From NCBI RefSeq assembly GCF_011397635.1, contig NC_064759.1:13350428-13414427 (forward strand): a stretch of DNA of 64,000 nt, written 5' to 3'. A program made the position numbers and the translations under genes. The notes beneath the pieces are model-generated. The model was not told the DNA's origin. It ran no database searches and was given only the letters and a program-made list of their open reading frames with translations. Each line of letters opens with the position of its first letter. The first letter of the stretch is position 1. Shown here one piece after another: positions 54,641 to 64,000 of this stretch. Source of the stretch: Epinephelus fuscoguttatus (Eukaryota; Chordata; Actinopteri; Perciformes; Serranidae).

Positions 54641-55778
54641 AGAGAAGGACTGACTTTATGCAGTAATTTAGCCTGTAAAAACTGAATGCGAGGTGGATCC
54701 AGAGGGGTGCTTAAAGTCCCACAGCTGTAGAAGAAAGGACCAAACAAGAACCATGGCTGGACTAAACTGTTAGGGGAAGCTGATGACCTCCCACCTCCTT
54801 CTGTCTGTGCTCTGTTTGAAACCTGTCACCTCCGCAAAGCCGAATTGATACTAGTTAAGGAATATTTGGACAAGACAGGGCCACAAGATAATGTAAAAAT
54901 GCAACACCCATGTTAGCTTTAATTGACAACTATATAATTAATGAAATTATGTATAATGAATTAAGGCAAATTGAATCTGGGCTTTTGGGAGCCCTGAGCG
55001 CTGGGGCCTCAAAGCAGTCGTCCTCTTTGCATTGAAGATTATTCAGCCTGGATGGCAGCACATTCCTCAGTAATATGATTTAGTAACGCTGCTTAAAAAT
55101 CAAGATAACCAGACTTAATGATGTGAAGACATCAAAAAAGAGATGATTGGGATGATAGAACCAATTATTTTTGCAAGATTACTGATTTTAGAGCTGCAAT
55201 TAACTGTTAGTCTCGTGATCAATTTATCTGCCAGTCATTTTCTTGATTAAACTAATAATCATTTGGTCTATAATGCTCTATATACATTTATCATAAAGTA
55301 GGGAAAACACACAGTTCCCTACATTCACAATTTCCAAAAGCTTAACGCGACATCACTAAATTGCTAGATTTGTCCAAACCTTCTTTATCCCTCAGCAATT
55401 AAAACAGGGTTACTGCAGTGTCCCCAACCTGCTCAACATTTTTGGCTTATTATTTCATAAAAAGAAGCGAAGTCTGCTCATGGCTCATAATCACAGGTGA
55501 CGGTCCTATTATGGACGCAAGTTGTGCATAGTCCAAAAATAGACATTGTCTTTTCATTTGAGGGAATTTAAGATACACGAATAGGTTGGACGATCAAATA
55601 TTTCACAATCCCTGTATCCCTGTAACGTTCTGTTCAACCATTTGGTAGCCTATAGCACATTTTGAGCCACGATGTCTGAATAAAAAATGTGTTGACCTTA
55701 ACCCAACCTGATTGAGCTATCTCTACCATTTGGTTTAGGTGTGTTATGCTTAAAGAAATCCACTAGAGGTTGCTGTGT
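54641..55778. other. No gene; MITE fragment at 55,185-55,275
   Basis: GAGCTGCAATTAACTGTTAG and AAACTAATAATCATTTGGTC at 55,190-55,270 belong to a widespread fish miniature transposon also seen at 60,219-61,002. The remainder is unassigned. Confidence 0.45.
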
Positions 55779-56200
55779 CTTTAGTTTAGTTTAGTTTGTT
55801 TGAAAAGGACAGTGTGCAATGACATTAATCATTTACAAGAAATGAAAACATAATTGCACCAGATTTAGCGAAGCGCTAATCTCCATCTGTAGCCCTACAC
55901 ATAACAAGTAGATGCAATAAATAGAAATAAAATTCAAAGTGCAATGCAGACAACAGTAAATCCATGTGCCTTACATAATAGAAGCAGTGTGTACACATTG
56001 CATAGTACAATACAATATAAAAAACAGAGTAGCTACCTTGTGAAGTGACCAGGTTACCGCTGCAGGTGCCTTACATAATAAAAACAGTAAGGACACACTG
56101 CACGGTACCAAATACAATATAAAATGCGCAATAACAGCCTTAGGCTATTAAATGACCAGATTACCGGTCATTTAAATAGAATGCCTTTTCAGTTTGCCTC
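55779..56200 (-). mobile_element. Probable LINE 3' UTR, minus strand
   Basis: Begins with TTTAG repeats (55,779-55,797), then TGTTTGAAAAGGACAGTGTG and CAATGACATTAATC, which reads as a LINE end on the minus strand. 55,965-56,020 and 56,070-56,120 are two related blocks (GTGCCTTACATAATA), so it contains a short tandem duplication. No ORF. Confidence 0.5.
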
Positions 56201-57356
56201 CTACAGGAAGTTAGTCACAAAAAAGGTCACTCCAGACAGGGATTTTCAAAGGTAGAGATATTTTCAAAATGTCATATTTCAGAGGTCTTACTTAACAGAT
56301 TTATGTAACTATATACAAAAAAAATGACGCTCAGGTCATGCAGGACATGGAAGCCATACACCGCAGCTGTAATCAGCTGACAGCCAGCTGATTGGATCAT
56401 TGCCTCTAATCAGTCACCAGTCACAGCCCATTCTCACAACAAGGTGATCCATTTACATATGGCCTCCTACTTACTGATCCCTTCTACTCCAAGGCTGCCA
56501 CACGCCACTGCCGCTGCTGCTGGCAAAGCTTTGCATCCTCCTCCCCAGCCTCCACTCCACCTTCCTCCTTCCTACGTCAGAGTCCTAACATGGCTCAAAG
56601 GTTTAAAAAAGTATTTTATATCTTACTTTGGGCCCACTCTTGTACACCTACGGGGGTTGTCTGCATTGTGCTCCCTGTTTTGGTTTGGAGTGGAGCCATT
56701 GAAGCCAAGCATAACTGTATTTCCATGTATTGTATTGTATGTATTGTGTGTGTCTATATATATATATATTCACTTTTTTATTGCTATATATTTAATTTTA
56801 TTCCATTACATATTTGATGTAAAAAATAATAATAATAAAAAAAATAAAGTATCAGTATGATTTTTCATCATTTCATCATGTTTTCAAAGTACTGCAATGG
56901 TAAGTAACAAATTGATATATTTTGGTATGCTAATAAACTCATTAGTATTATAACAGTGCAGGGTTTGTATTTTTTTTTCTTTTGTTTTTGTTTTGTTTGT
57001 TTGTTTTACAATCGGGCGTGTTTAAAAAAGAAAAAAAGAACGAACCATTGATTTTTTTTAGATTTATTTATTTATTTATTTATTTATTGTATTATTGCTC
57101 CAAAGAAATTAAAAGTACGAATATTTATTTCCATCGCTTTTTTCTTAGCGTGGACATTAAAGGGATAAGGAGTCTGAGGTGACCCATATGGAACGCGTCC
57201 TGGGGCGGTCTCGCGAAACATCGGACTCTGTCGGCTTTTTCCGGTGATCTGGGTCAGTTAGCTAGCCGAGCTGATTAGCCTGCTACTACAAGCTAATGTT
57301 TGTAGGATATTTATTGTTCGCTTAATTGGAGTGGATGATACAAATAGTGTAGAAAC
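56201..57356 (+). promoter_or_regulatory. Upstream and 5' UTR region of snx27
   Basis: The distal part is AT-rich with a TTTA run (57,060-57,090) and poly(T). From about 57,180 the composition turns GC-richer (GAACGCGTCCTGGGGCGGTC, TCTCGCGAAACATCGG), typical of a TATA-less housekeeping promoter, and leads to AGAAACATGG at the start codon. I cannot place the transcription start. Frame 56,444-56,860 has no gene features. Confidence 0.45.
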
Positions 57357-57688
57357 ATGGCGGACGTCGAGGGACAAGGGATTTGTTCATCGGTCCCTCC
57401 GTTACCTCACCCTTCTTCCCGTAACGGCTCCGGTAGCGGTAACGTTACACCGGGCACCGGCGGCAGCTGCCAGACGACAACCACCGTTACTTCAGGCCCA
57501 CGGCTAGTCCGAATAGTGAAGTCTGACTCGGGCTATGGTTTCAATGTCCGGGGACAAGTTAGTGAAGGCGGGCAACTACGGAGCATTAACGGGGAACTGT
57601 ACGCTCCACTGCAGCATGTCAGTGCTGTCCTACCGGGAGGTGCCGCCGACAGAGCCGGTATTTCGAAGGGGGACAGGATTCTGGAGGT
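57357..57688 (+). CDS. snx27: Sorting nexin 27, coding exon 1 (N-terminus and PDZ domain)
   Basis: ATG at 57,357 in good context (AAACATGG). Residues 1-47 are a low-complexity S/G/T/P-rich leader starting MADVEGQG. The PDZ domain begins [20 protein letters not shown], with the GYGF carboxylate-binding loop, and continues [20 protein letters not shown] to GDRILEV. The exon ends within the valine codon at 57,688, donor GTAAGT. SNX27 is an endosomal adaptor. Its PDZ domain binds C-terminal PDZ ligands of cargo receptors and, through a beta-hairpin in this exon, the retromer subunit VPS26 (known for the family). The long hairpin insert around [12 protein letters not shown] is present here. Paralogue status within fish is not resolvable. 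Confidence 0.93.
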
Positions 57689-59204
57689 GTAAGTGGCTAA
57701 CGTTACTGTTTTAGCTTAACCCAAAGCATATTATGAGCAACGGTGACGTATAAATGACTCTTTAATCACAGCATGATTGTCAGTGAAAAACAAAGCAAGC
57801 AGGACCTGTGAGCATCTTTAACTGCCTCTTTACTGGGACCAGTGTCGGCCACCAAAAAGCCTGCGTGAGCGTGCACTATCATACTGGTCTTGCGGGGCAG
57901 AGTAGCCTCTCACCCTAATGAAAGGAGTGTCTGTGTGTGTGTCAGAGAGAACAGACCTAGGGATCATTAGGAATTCCCGTCACACTGGAACCTATTCCAC
58001 TCATCCACAGCATGCCAAATATTCTCAAGACACCCCTTGTACACAGTCATATCACTGGAGCAAGATGCAGTATGCAATATGTCTCCATGACACTCTCCAT
58101 CTTTTGCTCACATCTTTGCTTTGCTTACATTAATCATGAAGGTTAAACAAGGCAAATCATTATGAGCAGCATGACTGGATCTGGTCAGTGAACCACACAT
58201 GGCATTGATGTTACTGTCAGTGATCCCTGATGTGTGTGTGCTGCATTCAGGATAGAGGTGGCTGTCCTCACTGGCACGTTAGTATGCATGGAGATTGCTT
58301 GCTGATGTTAGGCTCTGTTGCTATGGAGAGGAACACGCAGCACACAGCTCAGCATCACTGGCGCTTCAGTGTGTCTGTTTGTGGGGAATAAGGTGATGCA
58401 GAAAGGGAGGGATGCCTTCAGTTCAACTCTGATTGGCTTCGCTCACCAAAATTCAGCATCTCATTGGCTGGCTTTTGCACACTGCTTTGTTAATGGATGG
58501 CCTGCAGTAACCTAGCAGTTTGTTGACCCCATTATTTCTGCGTGCTTCTGTGCAAGCATGTGGATGTATGTATGTGCTTTGTTGTATACTGTATACAAAG
58601 GACAGCCAGCTAGCCCTTTTATTTAAACCCTGTATCAGTTATTCTGGTCAAATCGTCCTTTGGTTACTGGCTTTCTTAATTGTGATGAATGTTTGTGTCC
58701 AGCTGACTCAGTGTAGGGTTCACCCAATAATGCTTTACTAGCCTCATTTGGGACTGTCTCATCTCCTTTGTCTTCCATTCAGTAGATAAGACAGACTCAC
58801 ATAGGTCTTTGCACATGAAGTGGAAGATTTTGCTTTGGTGCATGGAGCCTTTCCTGTCAAGGTGCAGTATGTACACAATAACTAAGTGTGCACACTGTGG
58901 AGTGCCTGCACACTAGCTGCAGTGGTAAAGAGCCTCTGCTGTTCTCTATGCAATCAATACTTCTTTGCCCATTTACAAACAACTCCTGCTTTTGAACATT
59001 TGATGCAGAATAATCTATCGAGCTACAGCTTTTGTTTAGCCTTCTGCTTGATAATGAAGGCTATGCATAATGTTAAAACCCTCTCTCTAGTGGGCAGCGC
59101 ATGCTCTCTTCAATTAGCCTTGAGGTTTAGCATATGAACTGTTGCTTATGAGTAAAAAATAGAAAACTCTACACATTTATTTTCTGTAACTGCATATCCT
59201 GTTA

Positions 59205-59445
59205 GAGGTCACAAGGGGTGCTTAACTAATCCCAGCTGACAATGGGCGTGAGGCAGGGTACACCCTGGAGAGGCTACCAGACTATCGCAGGCCTGACACA
59301 TAGAGACAGACAACCATTCACGCTCACATTCACACCTACGGGCAATTTAGAGTCACCTATTAACCTGCATGTCTTTGGACTGTGGGAGGAAGCCGGAGCA
59401 CCTGGAGAAACCCCACGCTGACATGGGGAGAACAGCAGCAGCAAA
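59205..59445. repeat. Common teleost dispersed repeat
   Basis: Contains GGCAGGGTACACCCTGGAGA, GACAACCATTCACGCTCACA, GGGCAATTTAGAGTCACC and TGCATGTCTTTGGACTGTGG, a well-known high-copy fish sequence. I cannot state the class from this fragment. Confidence 0.7.
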
Positions 59446-60218
59446 ATAAATTAATAAAGACAGAAAAACTGAGAATATGACACACAGAAAAATGTCTCTG
59501 AAAAACTATTTATGATGCTCAGATGTGCTGATGGTGCAAGTGCAAAGGCCACTACACCCAGTGCTTATTATATAGTCATAAAGCTGCTAGAATGAAAGAG
59601 CTGCCAAAATGCTTAGTCTGAGTTTTGTGTTGTAGGAGACATTTGTTCTTTCTCCTACTGCACCTGCAGGATGATTTTAATTGTGTCTCCTCTATTGTGC
59701 TTTGTTTATCTCTACATAAATATGTCAGCTTTAGTATGAGCGCCCCAGTTCAGACGGCCTCCCTTGACTCGCTCGGATGTTCATGTGAAGTTAGCTCTTG
59801 ACATTGAGTTATTTGTATCAGAGAGCTTTAGACATGTGTCACCCTGTCACCGTAAGCCATGACATAATGGCTGACATAACAGATCAGCTGTTTGTCACAA
59901 GCTCTATCTATATATGTCTGTATTGGATTTACAGCATTTTTGCATCACTGTGATAAGGTGCTTTGTTTTGAGTATGTTTGTTAAGATTACAGGTCTGATT
60001 TCCTCCCTTTCCTCTTTTTTACCTTCCCATTCCCCTGTGCATTGTTCACCTTGTCACTGCTTAATCCACTGTTGACCCAGCGAGGAAGTAGACAGACGTG
60101 ATACTTCTGACACACAGGGTTTTTGCCAGCTGATTTCACCAATGACAAGAATGTGATCCCTCACTGACTAAGCTATCGAAGAATGTTGGCAGGTGTTGGT
60201 CATTGTTGTGTAAATTAG

Positions 60219-61002
60219 AGCTGCAAAGATTAGTCCAGTGGTTTTCAAACTTCTTGTGTCCAAGGCACACAAACAGACAAGCCAAAATCTGAAGGCACAC
60301 CTGTATTTACATCTGTGCACAATAGCTTCTGTAATGTGTGATACCCCCCTTAATAATAAGTCGATCTGAAGAAAATCTATCATCAGCTGTTTTGATAATC
60401 AACCGTTTCAGTCATTCATCAAGCAAAATGTCGAATATTTGCTGGTTCCAGCTTCCTAAAGGGATAGTTTGCCGATTTTAAACCAGCTCTGTGTCATTAC
60501 AATGTGTGTAGTATGTGTTAATGAACTATGTTAAACCTCTCTACATCTTTCTAGTGCCCAAATCTCACAGCTCATTTGCCAGCGAGAGCGAGCAGTAGTT
60601 ATGGCTTCTCTACTTCTTGATCAAAAGCACATGCCACGTGCCTTTTTCTCTGTTTTCTCTGTTTCCTCTGGTGTTGCAGCATGCAAGTATTTGCATCTTT
60701 CTACTGCATAGACAGCCTAGTTTTGTGAAAAGACCATCTCACCAGCAGTGAAATGCATATTTAAATGTAAGAAACTGCCGCTTTTCGTTGTCATTTATGA
60801 TAGTAATTAAAGACTTTTTGGGTTTTGGACTGTTGGTTGGTCAAAAGAAGCAATCTGAAGACGTCACTTTGGGCTCTGGAAAATTGTGATGTGCATTTTC
60901 AAATTTTTTTGACATTTTATAGACCAAATAATTAATCACATAATCGTGAAGATAAAAGCAGATTATTTGATTATGAAAATAATCATTAGTTGCAGTCCTA
61001 GT
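60219..61002. mobile_element. Miniature transposon split by a second repeat
   Basis: 60,219-60,450 (AGAGCTGCAAAGATTAGT, GATAATCAACCGTTTCAGTC, AAAATGTCGAATATTTGCTG) and 60,800-61,002 (AAAGAAGCAATCTGAAGACG-type text, GAAAATAATCATTAGTTGCA) are the two halves of a high-copy fish inverted-repeat element. 60,458-60,790 between them starts AAGGGATAGTTTGCCGATTT, a different repeat. Confidence 0.6.
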
Positions 61003-63438
61003 GTAAATGGAGACACGGGGACTTGAGAATTGAGTTTTATCTGTTTGAGAAATTCATGATATATTTTTACAGCATGTTCTGACGTCAGCCTATTTTTGCA
61101 AAACTCAAAGAGGAAGCCATTGTATTAGAAAATCGGAGCCAGCTTTTACCGACAAATTAATGCCACACAAGTCGTGATTAAGATTTCCCCCAAGGTATTG
61201 ACTGGGTTGCATCCAGGTTATGCAAATTAATAACAAGTGACATTTGAGGCCGTTCTGGCTTCTGTCTGTTCTGTCTTTGGAAAATGATCAAATGCCAACT
61301 TATGCATTCATGCTAATATTTGATTGTTTAAAATGATAAGGTCCATTACATAAGCACAAAACATTAAGCACAGGATAATGTAATTTACTGAGTCTCATTC
61401 TGGCATGGTTTATACAGCCTATATTTGCCAACCCGCCCATAACTTTGGAATTACTTTTAAATAGTGTCCAAAGCAAACAGCAAGGAGTGATGCTGAGAGC
61501 TTTAGAAGGGATGCTGTGGCTGTTTTGAGTAAAGTCAACTCGCTACAGCACCGTCATCAGCGCTGTCATGCCTCTGTCACATGCCTGCCAAAGGGCACAC
61601 ACCCAGTGTTGCTCATGCTCAGCTGTGCTAATGACATAAACCAAAGGTCTTGTTCCTGAGGGGGAAGACGTGAGCCCTGAATGGGTGATTTTGAGGACAA
61701 ATCCTCTGTCACTCTGCCACCCTCGCATAAAAAGAAGTTGTTTCACTTGATTTACTTTACAACACGTCACTTTCTGCCATTTCATTCAGAATTTACGTTC
61801 TGTTTAGGGCTGTCGTAATTCAATGCTTCACCCTTTCCCCTTCAGATGAGCTTACAATGCAAAATGATGGGTTATAAGTGACTGAATACAACAGTCCTGT
61901 GTTAATGCTACCTTTGTGAAACTCGCCAGTTTTTCAGCATTGTTAAAGTGTCAGAGATGTTCTGATTCACATCTGTGGCTGTTTTTTGAAGCTGTAAATT
62001 GTAGTAATTATATTTGATTGCTTGATATTGTCAGATGTATACTTATTTTGTGTACATAACAATTTTTTTCTACTGCACCATTTGGTGCATTTGTCCTTCT
62101 TTAGCACTTCTGCCATGGCCTCACTCGCACTGACAACTCTTTAATTCAGTTCGGCCTGAAATAAAACCTATTAAGGGATTTTTATGGCAGTTTAAATCCA
62201 AAGAAATTGTTAATGTTGTATTTTAAATTGAGCTGAATTTCCCTTTGATTCTATTCAAAAATACAGTAAAGTAACTTAGTTTACACGTCATAGTCAAGGT
62301 CATCCTGAACAGGAACAAATTGAAAGTTTCAGCAAACCACTGAAGGAAAACATTTATTTAATGTCTCGAATTAAAAATGAGGACGTTTTCAGTGTGTTGC
62401 AATATCACTGAGTGACACCTGTAGGCAGTTTGTACAATAAGATGTGCAGTCTGGTCACAGCTCTTGATTATAAAATAGATCTGGCAGGTAGAACTTGCTC
62501 TAAATATTGAAGGTTGGTGGAGTATTCATTTATTAATGTTTAAACATACTGTACTTCTCCAAGAGCAGAGAGAAAGTGAAAACCTTTCTTTGATCGTGAA
62601 GGCCTGTGTGACTCTACAGTTATCAGTGAAGTGTATGAAGTAGTCACAAAGCGACGGCTGACTCAGGGTTGAGGTTGAGGGTTGAGCAGGGTTGAATGCA
62701 CATCAGTAGGTCTGTATTATATCATCACACGTCTGTCATCACTGCGCTGCATTTTTATGAACTATGATAATGTGGTCAGGGGTCACAAACCTAATACAGA
62801 AACAGTTTTATCATATGAGGTTGAACAAGATTTATTTAACATATGATGTGTAGTAAATGAGTCCTGAAATTTGAATCTTCCTTTGTGCTTTTTGGCTGCT
62901 CCAGGTACCAGTACCATAACAACATAAATCGACATGCATCAAAGTCCAAGCAGCGGCTGGCTTGACTGCTGTGTTCTACATGGTGTTGCTGTTGCTCTGT
63001 GCCGCTCTGTCTCGTCTATCAGTGCACTGGTAGTGTCCTCTGTCAGCACAGCAACGTTATCAGTCATGACAAAAATTTCACTGCGTGAGAAAATGGACGT
63101 CTGGTGTGAGAGCATGTGAAATGTGTCAGTTGAGTCTCACAGTCAATGCGTGAGAGTTGACAGCCTCAGTTTCATACACTGGTGCAGAGCTGAGAATGAT
63201 GTGCATAGCTCAGATGTTGCATGCACTACTGTCTATGTACGTGGTATTTCAAGGCCCTAATGTTGTGGATATGTAAAAGTATCTGTACAGTTTAGTTCGG
63301 TACAAACTCAGCATCAAAATGTGCCACAGACTCATACAGTGTAATACTCATTTTTTGAGCAAGTTAGCATTTATTGCATTTATTGCATTGCATTGAGCTC
63401 ATCAACTATCCACATCTCTTCCTCCATGTTTTCCACAG

Positions 63439-63670
63439 TAATGGTGTGAATGTAGAGGGAGCGACCCACAAGCAGGTGGTGGACCTGATCCGGGCTGGAG
63501 AGCGGGAGCTGGTGCTGGCCGTGCTGTCCGTCCCGCCTCAGGAGGCCGACTGCCTGGATCCCGGAGACGACGTTTCAGCCCAGTCCTGCTACGACTACTC
63601 CGACAAGCAGGCCGTCCCAATCTCTGTGCCGAGCTACAAGCACACTGAGCTCAACCAGGAAAAGTTTGTG
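63439..63670 (+). CDS. snx27: Sorting nexin 27, coding exon 2 (PDZ end and linker)
   Basis: Acceptor TTTTCCACAG, donor GTGGGT at 63,671. The first base completes the valine codon from exon 1. It encodes [20 protein letters not shown], the last helix of the PDZ domain, then [20 protein letters not shown] and a linker with [18 protein letters not shown] to NQEKFV, the first strand of the PX domain. Length 232 bp, ending in phase 0. The sequence is close to the mammalian protein, so conservation is strong. Confidence 0.93.
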
Positions 63671-63799
63671 GTGGGTGAATTTGGAAACATGAGTTGGCGG
63701 ATATTTGTTGAAGGCTCATGTGGGAGGATTGGTCTTGAACTCCCTGTCGTTGCTTTAGGACACTCATTTTCATTCCTCACTGCACTCTCCCTCTTCCAG

Positions 63800-63992
63800 G
63801 TATATAATGTGTACATGGCAGGCAGGCAGCTGTGCTCCAAGCGTTACCGTGAGTTTGTGATCCTACACCAAAACCTGAAGAGGGAGTTTGCCAACTTTAC
63901 GTTCCCCAAGCTGCCAGGGAAGTGGCCTTTTTCCCTGTCGGAGCAGCAGCTGGACGCACGGCGCAGGGGCCTGGAAGAATACCTGGAGAAAG
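63800..63992 (+). CDS. snx27: Sorting nexin 27, coding exon 3 (PX domain, partial gene)
   Basis: Acceptor CTCTTCCAG; intron 2 is only 129 bp. It encodes [20 protein letters not shown], where the RYREF segment is the phosphoinositide-binding motif of PX domains. It continues [40 protein letters not shown] and LEK. The exon ends in phase 1 at 63,992 with GTCAGG as the start of intron 3 (non-consensus at +3 and +4; the GT is present). The rest of PX and the C-terminal FERM-like domain lie beyond the window. Confidence 0.92.
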
Positions 63993-64000
63993 GTCAGGCA

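Larger units (their letters stand above)
57689..63438 (+). other. snx27: snx27 intron 1 (5.75 kb)
   Basis: GT-AG intron in phase 2: GTAAGT at 57,689 and CCACAG at 63,433-63,438. It holds a common fish repeat at 59,205-59,445, a nested miniature transposon at 60,219-61,002 and one block related to the 18.4-kb tandem repeat at 62,287-62,330. The frames within it have no domain motifs, and I see no other gene or RNA. Confidence 0.85.

Noticed and set aside
56444-56860. 138-residue frame upstream of snx27
   Set aside because: Low-complexity start and a tail of Y/I/N/K from AT-rich DNA; no domain and no splice sites that would join it to snx27.

Overview
This is vertebrate, almost certainly teleost (perch-like) genomic DNA. 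It has split genes with GT-AG introns, long non-coding spacers, CA/TG microsatellites and typical fish repeats: L2/Maui-like and Rex/CR1-like LINEs, an L1-like fragment, Tc1 remnants, Helitron-like elements, tRNA-derived SINE pieces and small inverted-repeat transposons. Most open frames lie in repeats and are not genes.

Layout. Positions 1-13,440 are almost pure repeat: L2 LINE pieces, an 870-bp Tc1 element with clear terminal repeats, a CAAAGAGACACAAAA-type minisatellite, and two of three Helitron-like copies. Positions 13,440-53,300 hold a tandem array of small EF-hand genes of the S100 family. I count twelve numbered units plus one orphan 3' module. A complete unit has a conserved upstream module, a CACCC-type GT box, a TATA box, a short non-coding exon 1, exon 2 (N-terminal pseudo-EF-hand), exon 3 (C-terminal canonical EF-hand) and a conserved 3' module. 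Five units look intact: unit 4 (21,358-21,722), unit 6 (27,651-28,018), unit 8 (39,350-39,742), unit 10 (45,936-46,341) and unit 11 (48,558-48,963). They encode 83-95 residues. The others are broken in visibly different ways: loss of exon 2 (unit 1), fusion of promoter to exon 2 (unit 2), a gutted exon 3 (unit 3), a one-base deletion in the calcium loop (unit 5), a late fragment (unit 7), a small transposon inside exon 2 (unit 9) and promoter only (unit 12). Units 10 and 11 are the youngest pair.

Positions 53,300-57,350 are repeats and the upstream region of a large conserved gene on the + strand. Its first three coding exons are at 57,357-57,688, 63,439-63,670 and 63,800-63,992. They encode a PDZ domain followed by the start of a PX domain and match sorting nexin 27 (snx27). 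The gene runs off the window end. S100 genes and SNX27 also lie in the same chromosomal region in mammals (human 1q21), which supports both calls.

Functionally, S100 proteins are small dimeric calcium sensors and SNX27 is an endosomal retromer cargo adaptor. Nothing here links them in one pathway; their adjacency is best read as conserved synteny. The main biological story is birth and death of an S100 array, with mobile elements providing dated breakpoints and insertions.
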